In this document: in pieces, positions 24,761 through 36,100 of the stretch
Layout: each line of letters begins with the position of its first letter
How positions within the stretch are numbered: the first letter of the stretch is position 1
Source: Opisthorchis felineus
Taxonomy: Eukaryota; Platyhelminthes; Trematoda; Opisthorchiida; Opisthorchiidae
Assembly: GCA_004794785.1 (NCBI GenBank)
Contig: SJOL01006567.1
Coordinates: forward strand, 827,018-891,017
Reading direction: 5' to 3'
DNA: 64,000 nucleotides
Notes under the pieces: generated by a model
What the model was told of the DNA's origin: nothing
Databases searched by the model: none
The model's input: only the letters and a program-made list of their open reading frames with translations
Position numbers and translations under genes: made by a program

Positions 24761-25260
24761 TGACCAATCGGTGCGCATCTCCGATCGGCTCGTAGCCCGC
24801 ACGTCACACATCTGTCCAAAGGAAGTGGTTTCCGGCCATTTGAAGCCCTTCGCCTGCAACAAACCGAACAATAGATGCATCACAATCAATGTTACATTTT
24901 GTCAGCTTTGTCGGCACAATGGCTATTTGGCGGTGACTTCCCACCACCAGGAGTACGGCCACACAGCAGGCAGGTTAACACTTCACCGAGGCCTGACTTG
25001 CGGTGAATTATTGGGGAACAGTGTTGTGTCAAAGTACAGGATCCGTCATCAAGAGTTCGGTATAACGTTGCAAATAAATCCAGGGAAGTGGTGACTACCT
25101 AAGGCACGCACGGATTCCGCATTAAGTGCGGGCCCCTGCCTTTTTCCTACGAAGACTTGTGGATGGCCGTGGGCATTGCGCTCCTTCCCCGTTGAATTTT
25201 GTAATCAACTTCCGGACATTCCGTCGACTTGTTGTAAACCACTATTCACAGCCACCGGCA
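24760..25260 (+). mobile_element. MULE amino-part remnant, copy D
   Basis: The frame 24771-25094 reads VTFCQLCRHNGYLAVTSHHQ then RLTLHRGLTCGEL, which lines up with CPARFHVRRYRDYLMVTSYH and RLPINRRLTNDEL of copy B. Directly after, out of frame, come remnants of the QDIYNYHQKCRPPL block (GGATTCCGCATTAAGTGCGG, 25111-25130). The copy is heavily decayed. Confidence 0.5.
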
Positions 25261-25719
25261 CCCAAACTATCTTTGGTAGGTGGCTCATAATCCAACATCA
25301 CCTGCTTTTGGGACGCTAACCTTCATTGTATAATTTCTTTATCGCGATCTCTTCCTTCAGTATTCCATTTTCCCAACTATTTTTCACAGGATCTCTACCC
25401 GAATGCCGGCTAGACCTTAGATTATCAGCCATGCTTGACCTAGGGAGAGTGTGTAAATAACAAAAGAAGCTGAGCAACAGGAGTGGTACAAGCAACAAAG
25501 ATATCAGAATTACTGTTCACTAAGGTATCAAGTTCAGGTTTCAACAAACTATGCAGTCACTTGCCACTTTGGTTTCAAAAGTTCCGAGATTCCAATTCGA
25601 GCACACTTCCGGCATCCATAGGATTTGGGTACCATAAACTTTTTCCAGCAATCAGTTGGGCCACGTCGAGTTACTCGCAAAAACCCCAAGAGCCAACTCG
25701 TCCAAATGGAGGCCGTCTC

Positions 25720-25905
25720 ATGTAAGTCCTCGCGCTGGTAAGCCTACTGCTCTTCGCTAAGAAGTTGAAGAGCAATTCCACACCTTTTTTTCGCTTGTGC
25801 ATTTAAGTTGAACGAAAGCCGTCAAACGACAAGAAGAAGCTTGGCCCGGAAAGCCTGAGTGAAAACCTCGATCCTGTGTATCAATCCGTGAATCCGTGAA
25901 CCTGT
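25720..25905 (+). repeat. LINE-4 3' tail, isolated truncated copy
   Basis: Aligns with 20749-20925: both have CAAGTCCTCG/TAAGTCCTCG, then GCTGGCAA/GCTGGTAA, TTTTCGCTTGTGC, AACGACAAGA and TGTATCAATCCGT. This is a severely 5'-truncated insertion of the same LINE family, as target-primed reverse transcription produces. A final TCCGTGAATCCGTGAA duplicates a short end motif. Confidence 0.7.
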
Positions 25906-27089
25906 TAATCAGCCCAATGCAGGCCGCTTACTAGAAGCATACCCAAATTACTTTCTCCGAAACTATAGGGTTTTCGAAGTTGCCATTTTAACGGGGAGTT
26001 AGTCTATTCCATTTGCGCCTTTCGGTGATATTTTGCTTACAGCTTTGTTTAAATGAACGGAATTTCAAGGTCACAGACCAATTTACGAGAGATAAAACAC
26101 AAACTCGCACTTTAGCATATTTTGACATTCTTTGGTGTCATTTAAGAATGGAATAACATCTGCAGAATGTCCAATGTGAATTCCACTCGGGAAAATCGGC
26201 CATTGACGATTGTTTGCTTTATACTCCTCATATTTAACAAATGAGATGAATTTGTTCAGCGAACGTCGCCACAACATATTTCCTATGGAGATCAGCTTCC
26301 TTTAAGTAAAACATTATTTGACAACAGCATGAATTGTGCAGCAGAGATGCGAGAGCCATCTCTGTGAATGATTCTCTTTCCTAGATACGCATAACCGGTC
26401 TGTGGACAGTACCGCGTCAGTAGCCAACTGTAGGTAAATTAGCAACACAATGTTATCATTTATATTAGGAATATGACGTTTCATAGGTGGAATATATCAT
26501 AAAGCGGCCACCATGATAACGTTAGCCGTTGTCACTCACCTCGTCTAGTTATCGTGACTGCTAGGCCCGTATCTATGTGCGACGCTGATTATGAGGCCTC
26601 ACCTATGCACGATAACCTAATCCAACGGCCAGCGACGGCCATTCATACTCATAACTGTACTCGTTGAAAGTGCGCCCGCCATAAAGTTACGAAAACACCG
26701 TTGGCGAATTGCGTTTTTATTCGTTGGATTCGCCGATACAAGCGTAATCGGTAGTCGCTCCAGTTTTCGTTTTCTCAAGATCAACTTCACAGGACAAGGA
26801 ATCTGAAAGGGAAAATGCACAATCAATCAATCTTCGGCAACAGCATTTAAACATCTTAATTTAATGGAATGTTATTTGCCTACTTACCGAGTACTTCATA
26901 ATTCCCATTATCGGCGATGAAGGATCAATGTCTACTCGGTGGGGTTGTCCGGGTTCATTGACTCAGCATTTGACGCAAAGCAATGTGAAGCCAAAGAGAG
27001 GCAAACGGGGCTGTCATACATCAGCCTTACTTTTTTGGGATAATGTGCACCCTATGAAACCAGACGAAATATCTTAATTATGATGGTTA
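25906..27089. other. No gene recognised
   Basis: Moderately AT-rich with short frames only (26277-26083 and 26826-26617 on the minus strand). No motif assigned. Confidence 0.45.
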
Positions 27090-29690
27090 GTTGCCCGAAC
27101 GTGACCCTGAATGGGGCCTTCGAGGAGGTCACTGGGTGAGCAGTCAGACAAAATCCTCGTCATCCCGGGGCTCGAAAGCAAGGTCTACAAAACGTGTGCT
27201 TGTAAGTAGGCCTCAAATTACCGGTCTCCATCTGCTCGGAAGTTGGGCAGAATTGTTTTGTTGTGACAGCCTTACGGGCCACGCTTGGCTGGGCCTCCAT
27301 GGACCGAGCAAGATCCACATCAAAGCATGCTCTTTTAGCTAACCGTTTAATGGACGGATGGCAGCCTTTGTGCAATGGACCGGCAGCTAAAGGAAATAGT
27401 TTAATTGCTACTTGCGCGCTCACCTGGTGGACGCACCTGAATACCTTCACACAATGGGCAAGGCCCGTTGCCGCAGCAATGACGGTGATATGGTAGTCGA
27501 TCTCGCGGACACCAGCAATCAGCAGGGTCAGTTGGCTGGCCACAGAGACCACAGGGAACATCGTCTGTCGACGTAGAACGCCACCCTGGTTAGGGATGGT
27601 TGTCCTCCAACACCGGAGGCTGACTGTCCTGTGCAGTGGTTGAATTTTGACGTAACATCAGCTGCGTTTGGGCAATCAGGTGCCTCATGCATCAAGCAAT
27701 CTTACTTGGCTCCAGCAGCTCCAGTTTGCCAACCAACTATTTCCGCTGATTGTGCGAACCTTCTACTGGTGATGGCTGTGGCTTAGGAACCAGGGATAGG
27801 TGTATACCTCCTTCTGGTAGGAAGTATTCGGCTAGCCACCTTTGAGGATTGGAAATTGACCTAGGCACTGCATGTTTGATTAATCTACTTACCGCAGGGG
27901 AACGAGTGGCGTCTGAATATCGAGAATAGGTGTACACAGGTTAGCCAAGTAAATTGGTAAAATATGCACGTGTAGTTTCGGGCCGAGGTGTTAACAGCCT
28001 GAGAACATTGTGAGGTTTGTACCACAATCTAACTGTTACTTACAAAGGGTTTCTCACCTTGAAGCGATCTGTCTGATGGTATATCAGATTTGGCGTGCAC
28101 GTTCCAATGTGCCTGAGAACTTGATTGGCGGCATACGTCGTCATCAGAGAAATCGCACGTAGAACGCAGCTGTCTCCCTCGCGAATGTCTCTGGGGTCAC
28201 AGCAGTAAGTGTTGTGCATCTCACACTCGCGCATGAGCCATTCGCTGTGCCGGGAGGCCTTCTGGATGGCGTGCTTCAAGCTATTGGATTGATGCACGCG
28301 CCTAATAAAACGCTCGTTGGCGTTCCCCAGGCGGTTATTGGTCATATTCTCAAAGCGTACCAACCCACACTGCATGAATGGCCCATTTTCGAGTGATGTA
28401 CAGCCAGTGGGCACTCAAATAAGAGACAAACCCGGGATCGGTTCTCCGCGGGATCTGTAAATTGTGGTGAAACCTACGCCACTAATGTCCGGTGCAGTCA
28501 CTTGCTCAGCTGCGTTATCAAAGTGGGCCATATGGTGGAATATGTGCCGGCTGCGGTTAGAAATCGTCTGCAAGAGTTACAGCAACGCAAGGAAGCGTAC
28601 GTGCTTCCGGATGGCTTGCCGTGCGTGAAAATAGCACAGCATTATATCGCAGCCAAACACAGCTTGGGCAACCCGCATCTGCGAAGTCATCTTGTCCCTG
28701 AAGAACGTTTCGACCGAATATTGTCCACCCATCATATCCTTGAACAAGCAGAACAGCTTGCCCGAGGGCGCAAAATGCTCGCTTTCAGCGAAGGCATACA
28801 TTACGGGTCGACCGATGCCCATGCCATCCGTCACTAGGAATGTATATAGCTTGTACCTTAACCGTGAACGTAAGAGGCTCGAGAGTTATTTACCCAAGAC
28901 GGTTGGTCCCGTGCGTAGCATTAACATTTACTACGTCAGGGAAACGTGGGAACGAGTGCGATTTGCTGGGTGCGGGAAAAGTACAGGTGGCTAAAACTGC
29001 CACCCTCGGGTTCCACCAACAGTATCAACACTCTCGAAGCTTGTCTATAATGGACGACAGGTCATCTGAGAAACCAAATGAAAGGTAACGCCGACCTACT
29101 TAACAATGGGGGTCGGCATTTTACGCGATAGTTGTACACATCCTGGATAGTAAGTACCTTTCCAAAATGATCAGCGACGTATTGTCGAATCTCTGACGAC
29201 GGAGCACCATACTTCAAAAGGGTACTGCACTCCTTTAATTCATCATTTGTCAGGCGCCGGTTGATGGGAAGCCTGTCAAAAATAAACTTGCTGTGTGGAT
29301 GGTTGCGCACCAGGTGGTACGAAGTGACCATCAAGTAGTCACGGTACCGGCGAACATGGAATCTTGCCGGACAACCCGTACAACGTGTTCTACCGGGTAC
29401 ACACAAATAACGATTAACTTACTAGCTGCGACGAATTCTGTGGCCTTGACTCCGTCTGCAGGGACGTCTGCTACAACGGTAGAACGTTTTTCCATGTAAA
29501 AGTATCGAATTGCTGCTCTTTTGGGAGTTTATGCGGACGAAAACTACGAAATCATTGGTCATATACCCTCTCAAAGCAATTTGAAATGCATTGAAGGAGA
29601 AAAAACGTGGACGAGCTAACTCCTCTACAAAATCATCCACCGCCATTAAAAAGATGAATCCCGCGCCCACAGTGGGCCTTGAGTACGTTT
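27090..29690 (-). mobile_element. MULE-type transposase remnant, copy B (long)
   Basis: Minus-strand counterpart of copy A and the more complete one. From 29670 down: FVVFVRINSQKSSNSILLHG with FYRCSRRP; CPARFHVRRYRDYLMVTSYH; RLPINRRLTNDELKECSTLL; QDVYNYRVKCRPPLL (near 29110); FPDVVNVNATHGTNR (about 28950-28906); DGMGIGRPVMYAFAESEHFA; KLFCLFKDMMGGQYSVETFF; FGCDIMLCYFHARQAIRKHV (the second catalytic region, ending near 28590); then RFENMTNNRLGNANERFI and MRECEMHNTYCC (28340-28200); LPEGGIHLSLVPKPQPSP (about 27813-27760); and a final block near 27560-27160 shared with 22860-23240. Stops and frameshifts separate the blocks. The usual Asp of the DATHGTN motif is Asn. It ends 425 bp upstream of the CNOT4 start codon. 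Confidence 0.7.
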
Positions 29691-30115
29691 AACCAACTTC
29701 CAACAAAACTGTGGCTGATTGGGGAGAGCTTAAGGGCCCGAATAATTGCCATCAAATGCTAAAACTTTATGTTAAGGTTCTCCTTTTTCGAACCATGGTT
29801 TCTGAGAAATTTTGGGTATGCGTCTAAGGCTCGGCCCGATGCAGCTTGCCGTATCCTGAATTTCATAATTCGCGCTTGTAAAACCCATGAATAGCCTCTG
29901 AGTTGAACAATTAACGATATTGCCACTCGAACAGGTAAGGTGTATCACTGGTTTTCCCTAATGAATTGGTGATAGAAACCTCCGTATTCGGTGGGTCTTT
30001 TACTCACGCCTATTCCTCAACGGCGGCTAACTCGATCGCCTCGGACAGTGTATTCTCGACCTTCAGCCTCTGGGTCACGTTTTGTGAAAGGGTTCATCGT
30101 CTCCGCTTATCAACC
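29691..30115 (+). promoter_or_regulatory. Upstream flank and probable 5' UTR of CNOT4
   Basis: Lies between the MULE remnant and the CNOT4 start. No TATA box is obvious. The CDS frame stays open upstream to about 29966 but contains no in-frame ATG before 30116, which has a good context (CAACCATGG). A pyrimidine-rich stretch ending in AG at 29975 could be a splice or spliced-leader acceptor, but this is a guess. Confidence 0.4.
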
Positions 30116-30139
30116 ATGGCGGCTGAGGAGAAGGAAGTC
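30116..30139 (+). CDS. CNOT4: CNOT4 coding exon 1 (residues 1-8)
   Basis: Encodes MAAEEKEV and ends in phase 0 before the donor GTACGT. The following intron, 30140-30178, is only 39 bp and ends in CAACAG. Reading straight on would meet a stop at 30155-30157, so the splice is needed. Confidence 0.88.
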
Positions 30140-33100
30140 GTACGTTACTCGTTCTAACCAGCTAACTTTGGTCAACAGTGCCCACTGTGTATGGAACCGA
30201 TGGAAGCAGATGACCTTGCGTTTTACCCTTGCGACTGTCGTTATCAAGTACGCACATGTGCTCCATAGATTTACAAATAGGTTTGTCGGTTTTGTTGGGC
30301 AAAGATTATCAATGAGGAAAATGGGCTGTGCCCAGCCTGTCGCAAAGAGTACAACTCAGAGAAGCCAGCACTTTATAAACCCGTATCTGAGTCTGAGTGA
30401 GTATTTAATCGCATCACGCGTAATTGTTCCAGAGATGCAAAACTGAAGGCGAATAGAAAGCGAAAGGAGAACTTGAAAAAAACGAAGCTGAGTGCCGAAA
30501 TGCTAAAACTACTACCGGAACTAAGGTTTGTGTGCATTGACGTATATCATATTTCGAAGGGTGGTGCAACCGAACCTGATATTTGTTGTTGGCCTTCCGG
30601 CGTGGATCTGTAAAGACAAGGAGGTACTGAAGAGTTCAGAATACTTTGGGCGTTACGGAAAGGTTTTCAAGGTGGAAATCAATCAAAATCAGACGTTTGG
30701 TGGCCCACAGGTCAGTTACCGTCGTGCAACATGTTTCTACACTGACGGTTCGCTCTTTCGGTGTGTGTCCGTTCGATTTGTTTGTGATAAATACTGGGCA
30801 CTTTCGTTGGCGTTATTTACGTCGCACAATGTCAGCGACGAGACGAAGACGCTGTGACAGCGTATCACGGACGTCCCGGAAGTCTCGCACAAACATTGAA
30901 ATACATGGATAGAGGCGGGTAGATTCCGCCACGAAGGATAGCGCGGGCGCTCTCTTGGTTGGTGTTAACATCCAGGCTACTCCAGCGTCATTTCTTCCTC
31001 ACTTACCATGCCTTCTGCTTCAGCACCATTGGGTTCTGTGTCGTAGAATGTCACCATCGTTACACTGTCGCGTAACGTACCTGCGGCGTCCATGTAAGCC
31101 ACGTCACTGACTAATTTAGAGCTAAGATGCACCGCTGTTGGCGGTGTCCATTACGTCTCCAATAAGTTATCGACGAGAGCGTCGAGTTCTAACTCCACCT
31201 TAAAGAATGCTCTGAAACATGCATAGCACGTGATGACCATCATAGTTTGTTGTCCGTTTTTGAGCAAATTGCAGCCCCTTTGGCACCAACCCACATACCA
31301 GGTCGGCTGTTCAGCTTACCATCGTCATCATCATCAGAGATGGCAACATCAGTGTTAACACTGATTCTTCACTGCCGTACAACCACTAAGTTTCTAATTA
31401 CAATTAAAGTCAGAGTGAAAAAAAAAACAAAAGAGTGGGTGAGAAAGGGGACCTCGTGCTGACCTATCGCAAGCATTATGAGGTGTCTATACCTCCAACT
31501 GCTGTCAAATAACCTGCAAAGAAACTGGCGACACGAACGCCATTGACATCGACCAGCCAAGCGCAGGTGTCACGGGAACCTTATCCTGGAAGACGGACCG
31601 CACCGGCAACAAACTATTCGTAATCTCCCTCGTATCTCCTTCTACCAAGTCATAAGTTGTGCATCTCGCGGTTTGCGTCATTCTGAGAGAGACGGGTAGT
31701 CACGTTTTTCTCGGTAGATGGTGATTCGGCATGGCCGAGCCACCGCAGCTAATGCCGTGGAATGTTTTCCGCGACTGAAGTGTTGCACAATCAAATGCCC
31801 GATTTCCATTCACTTCGTTACGAATTCTTTGGCACCATACGACACCGGAAACGCTTCTGAAGACGTCTCACATTTACCCGCGGAGGCTGTCGCGCAACCG
31901 TACAATAATAAATTTCTTACTGTAGCCTGATACATGCTACCCTTGAGACTTAATTATATTCTGTTTTGACGCCGCACGTGACGTAAATTGGCAAACCTGA
32001 TTCGGGTCTTAGAGATTCGTGCACTGACTTCATCAGGCACACTTCCGTCAGAGCTAATACAACTTTCGAGGTGCGTAAAACTCTCTATAACCTCCGGAGA
32101 TTCTCCTTTAATCGTAATGTGTATGTTCAGATACTGCACGGTACACTTTGATGGTGCAAGACATGCCGAAGGATGGTATGGTGGTGGTCAGTTCATTTAA
32201 CAGAGCTTGTGCTGCACCTTCGTCTTCAAAGATGAGGGCGATGTTGTCTGCGTACTCCAGTTCGACAAGGTTCTCACCAACAACGATTTGAACACCGGGG
32301 TTTTGAAGACTTTCCAGCGTTCGCCTCATTATACGGCAGCGAAGCATCGGTGTTGAGTACTGATGTCATGCTGTCAATGATGATGATGATCGCCTCATTA
32401 CTTCACCGATGAGGAAGTTGAGCAAGAACTGAAAAAGTGGAAATCCTTTTCAGGCATCACTTTTTGTAGGGAGGCTTTTGGAGAGCTCATCATGCACTTG
32501 CATATGCTCAGAAGTATATGAATATAGGGATCGTATTATGTTTGCAAACTTCTGGGACATACCCTGTAGAGAAAGTGTACTTAACAGCACTGGCGGATTG
32601 ACAGAATCGAACGCACCCTTGAAATCAAGGGTATGTCGTCTGTTGATATGACGTTGCTCTTCCACCTGACAGAGTTTAAAGATGTCGACGCAACTTCTAC
32701 GCGGGTCAGGGATTCGCGTGCTTGTAAGACGATAAACAATTGGTAACGCTATAAACTTTGTTACAACGACAGTCAGGCTGACAACTCTGGGTAGTACACT
32801 CACTGCGAGTTCCTTTTTGAAGATAGGTACTATTATCTCCCAGATAGACGAATAAGGCTAGAGAGCACTGACCACCATCCTTGGATAGAGTAGATGGAAG
32901 GTCTGCACCGACAGTCAGTTTCACGTGGTTTCGGATTATGCGTTGAGTTGTGGTTGCTGGCAGGAGAAATCTGTTACCTGACCTTCAGCGAAGCCATGGT
33001 CCGATGTTTGGATGAGGTTATCTGAGCTGTACCGCAAACAAATGTCCCATTTTTGAGTAGCGCTTTAGATACCTGTTTCGAGTGGTCGTTAATATTGGAC

Positions 33101-36100
33101 ATGGGATCATCCGAGCAGACATTGGAGTAGCCCATTCTGATAAGTTCTTTTGATTTTTGGTTCCACTAGCTCCTTGATGGCTGAGCGAGGTGTGCGCGTT
33201 TGCATAGACCTGAAAAGCAGCAGCGAACAAGTACACGGGCGGAGTCCACGCTGGTGTCCCAGAAGGAGCTGCAGGCAGTGATCGACCTCCGCCACCGGTA
33301 ACCGATTGCGATGTGACCTGTTTGGATTCGGGACCGGTTCTTTGGTGGGCACCACGTTATCAAGCGATTCCCGCTGTTCCGAAATTTGGTACTGTGGTTG
33401 GCATATTTGAAGCAGACGCTCTCCGTTGTTCGTGTGTCTCATATTCAACCCAAAACAACTGTCCAGTTGGGCCTCGGCAGCGGTTAGTTGACCTACCTCA
33501 GCAATAATGTCACCAGCAGCCAGGATGATGTCTGGGCTTTTAGCCCGTTGTGCAAGAGCGCCTGGAGCGCCATAGAAGCTGTCTTTGAGGGTTCAGAACT
33601 GCATTCCGTGGGGACGTAAGCACACAAAACAAACCAGGAGCGATGAAGCTTACTTTCTCGGGATTCTTCCATAGACGTTGTCAAACGAACCGCGCAGAGC
33701 CGAATATCAACGGGTATCTTTCAGGAAGGTCAGATTTTCTGAGAAAAATCCCAGGTTGCCCGAAGCCTATTAAGACCCTCAAACTCCACGAAAATAGCAG
33801 TAGGAAAGCGGTCAAGCATCCGGTTAAAAAGTTTCCGGTTGGACACCGAAGCAGTCAATCAGTTCGGTAAGCTCTGGTGGTGACGATTATTCAGGCGTAT
33901 CATAGAGGTAGCGCCTACCAATCACCCAATGCCGATCCGCCAGCTTGGATTGAGGGGCAGAAGTGCGCTTTGAATTACACGACGTTCCTTGTAATTTTTG
34001 CACCCGCTTGTTCGCAACAAAGTTGTGTTCCTTGTTGGTGAGTCTTTCCGACACTAAGATAGTGGAGCGAGGACAGCAGTTACAAGATTGGTGTCTCCCG
34101 AACCCATGCAAATATGACAACTGCTGAAGCGTCGAAGGAAATTATGCTGCAACATCAACAGCAGCTTGAAGCGACACAACTGCGATTGATGAAAACCTTG
34201 ACGCAGCCACCAACTTTCGCTCCAGATACAAATTCCGTCGACTCGGTCGCCAACAACATCACGAAGTTCCATTATGATCTTTATGCCGGACTAATCGATT
34301 CGTGTTTCAAACGTTACTAGAACATAAGGTTGACGGAAACTGGGGGACTACACCTCTCTGATGAGCCCAAGGAGGGCGAAACCGGTCGTGGGCTGTCGAA
34401 GAATTTTCAGCAACCTTATGAATGGTGCATTACGAAGTTACTAAAATATCTTCGAAGTCGAACTCAAGCACAAAAGTGGTGCCTGGCCAGTGCTGTAATT
34501 TCTCAGAAAGTTTGGCACACCGGAACACACGTTATTCCAACTTCACCCTGCCAAACACACGAGACTCCAAGTTTGACGAAAGCATGCAGCAACTCTCAGA
34601 AGTTTTCGGTGAGCGTTCGTCCTTGTATAACGTTGACTATCAGTATATGCAGCTAGTAAAAAAGGAGTCTAAAGACTACATCACTTATACCGGTAGAGTC
34701 AGTCTTTAATGTGAACAAATTGTCTACCGTGACGGAAAACCAGTTCAAGTATCTAATTTTCCTACGCGACCTCCAATCACATTCACAAAATATCAGAACG
34801 AGGCTACTGAACAAGATCGAACGATTTCCCGAAATAACGCTTCAGGCCATTGCTCACGAGTGCCAGCGTCTCTCCCAAACACGACACGACCATGTTGGAG
34901 TGACCGGTATCCACCCTGCTTTCAGTATTGCCAAGACGGCTTCGAGGCAATCTCCCGTGGCGGCAAATTCGGGCGAGCGAAGCCCGTATCGTTATGTTGG
35001 CAGTGTGGCGAATGGCATTTTGTGTCCTTATAAAATGCACAAGTGTTCAGTATGCAATCAACGTGAACACAAGGAAAGCCAGTGCCGGATACGGAAACCA
35101 AGTCGAACACTCAGACAAAGCTGGAGATCACGAAGCAGACGAAAGCAGTCAGAACTCCCGTTTAACAGAGCCGTTGCCGTCGAACCGAACGTCCGTGGTG
35201 TGATGTCGGAGACCATGAGCCAACTGCCCGTGACTTGACACCATTCCGCGGTGCCACCTAAAATGACAGCGTGCTACAGAAGGCAACGGAGTACCACCAA
35301 ACCAGCCGGCGAATGACCTGTCCATCAGTAGAAATCCGGCAACTTTTTCAATGAAGGAGTTCATCATATGTTGTCAGTGGTTGTCTTTGGTGACCGAATC
35401 GTCATTCCCACCAACCTTCACCGCCGGGTCCGTTCACAGTTCCACAATGTACGTCCAGGTATAAGCCACATGAAGGCTCTTGCTCGCAGCTGTTTATTGG
35501 CTTGGTATGGATGAGCATATGGAGCAGGTACGTCGGAGCTGCTTCCAATGCATAGCTGTCCAAAAGTTACGTAAACGACACTCACTGCAGACCTGGCCAC
35601 AGCCAGAAAGAACGTGGTCGCGCATCCATGTGGATTTTGCCGGACCGATTAATGGGTGCATTCAGTAAGTCACCTGAAGTCTTTGTTATGTCTGGGACAA
35701 CAACTATGGCAACCATAACTATACTGCGGCATTTGTTTTCCATATTCGGTATCCCGGAAACTATTGTGCCCGACAATGGTACTCACTTCAGTTTGGTGAA
35801 TTCGTTCGAAGATTCAGCATCACGCACGTCACTTCCCCACCATTCCATCCTTGGTCGAATGGTCAAGCTGAGAGGTTCATCGGTCAGCTGTGGCACCTTT
35901 TCGGTGCCTAACTGCCATGCCATGAGGGCTGGGATACTGCCAGGGGAAGTCGAGATACAGAGGTCGGGTTCGAACCACGGACCTTCCGGTCAGTGAATTC
36001 GCACTCTAATCACTGAGCCATCTTGTTGAATGGTTCGTAGGTACTTCTAAACGCGCGTTGGCAGAAGCAGAAGAAGAAGGGATACGTTCCTGCTGAATTC

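Noticed and set aside
29966..30115. 50 extra amino-terminal codons for CNOT4, open in the CDS frame upstream of 30116
   Set aside because: The stretch has no in-frame ATG and no resemblance to CNOT4; 30116 has a good start context and the protein then begins just before the RING as in orthologues.
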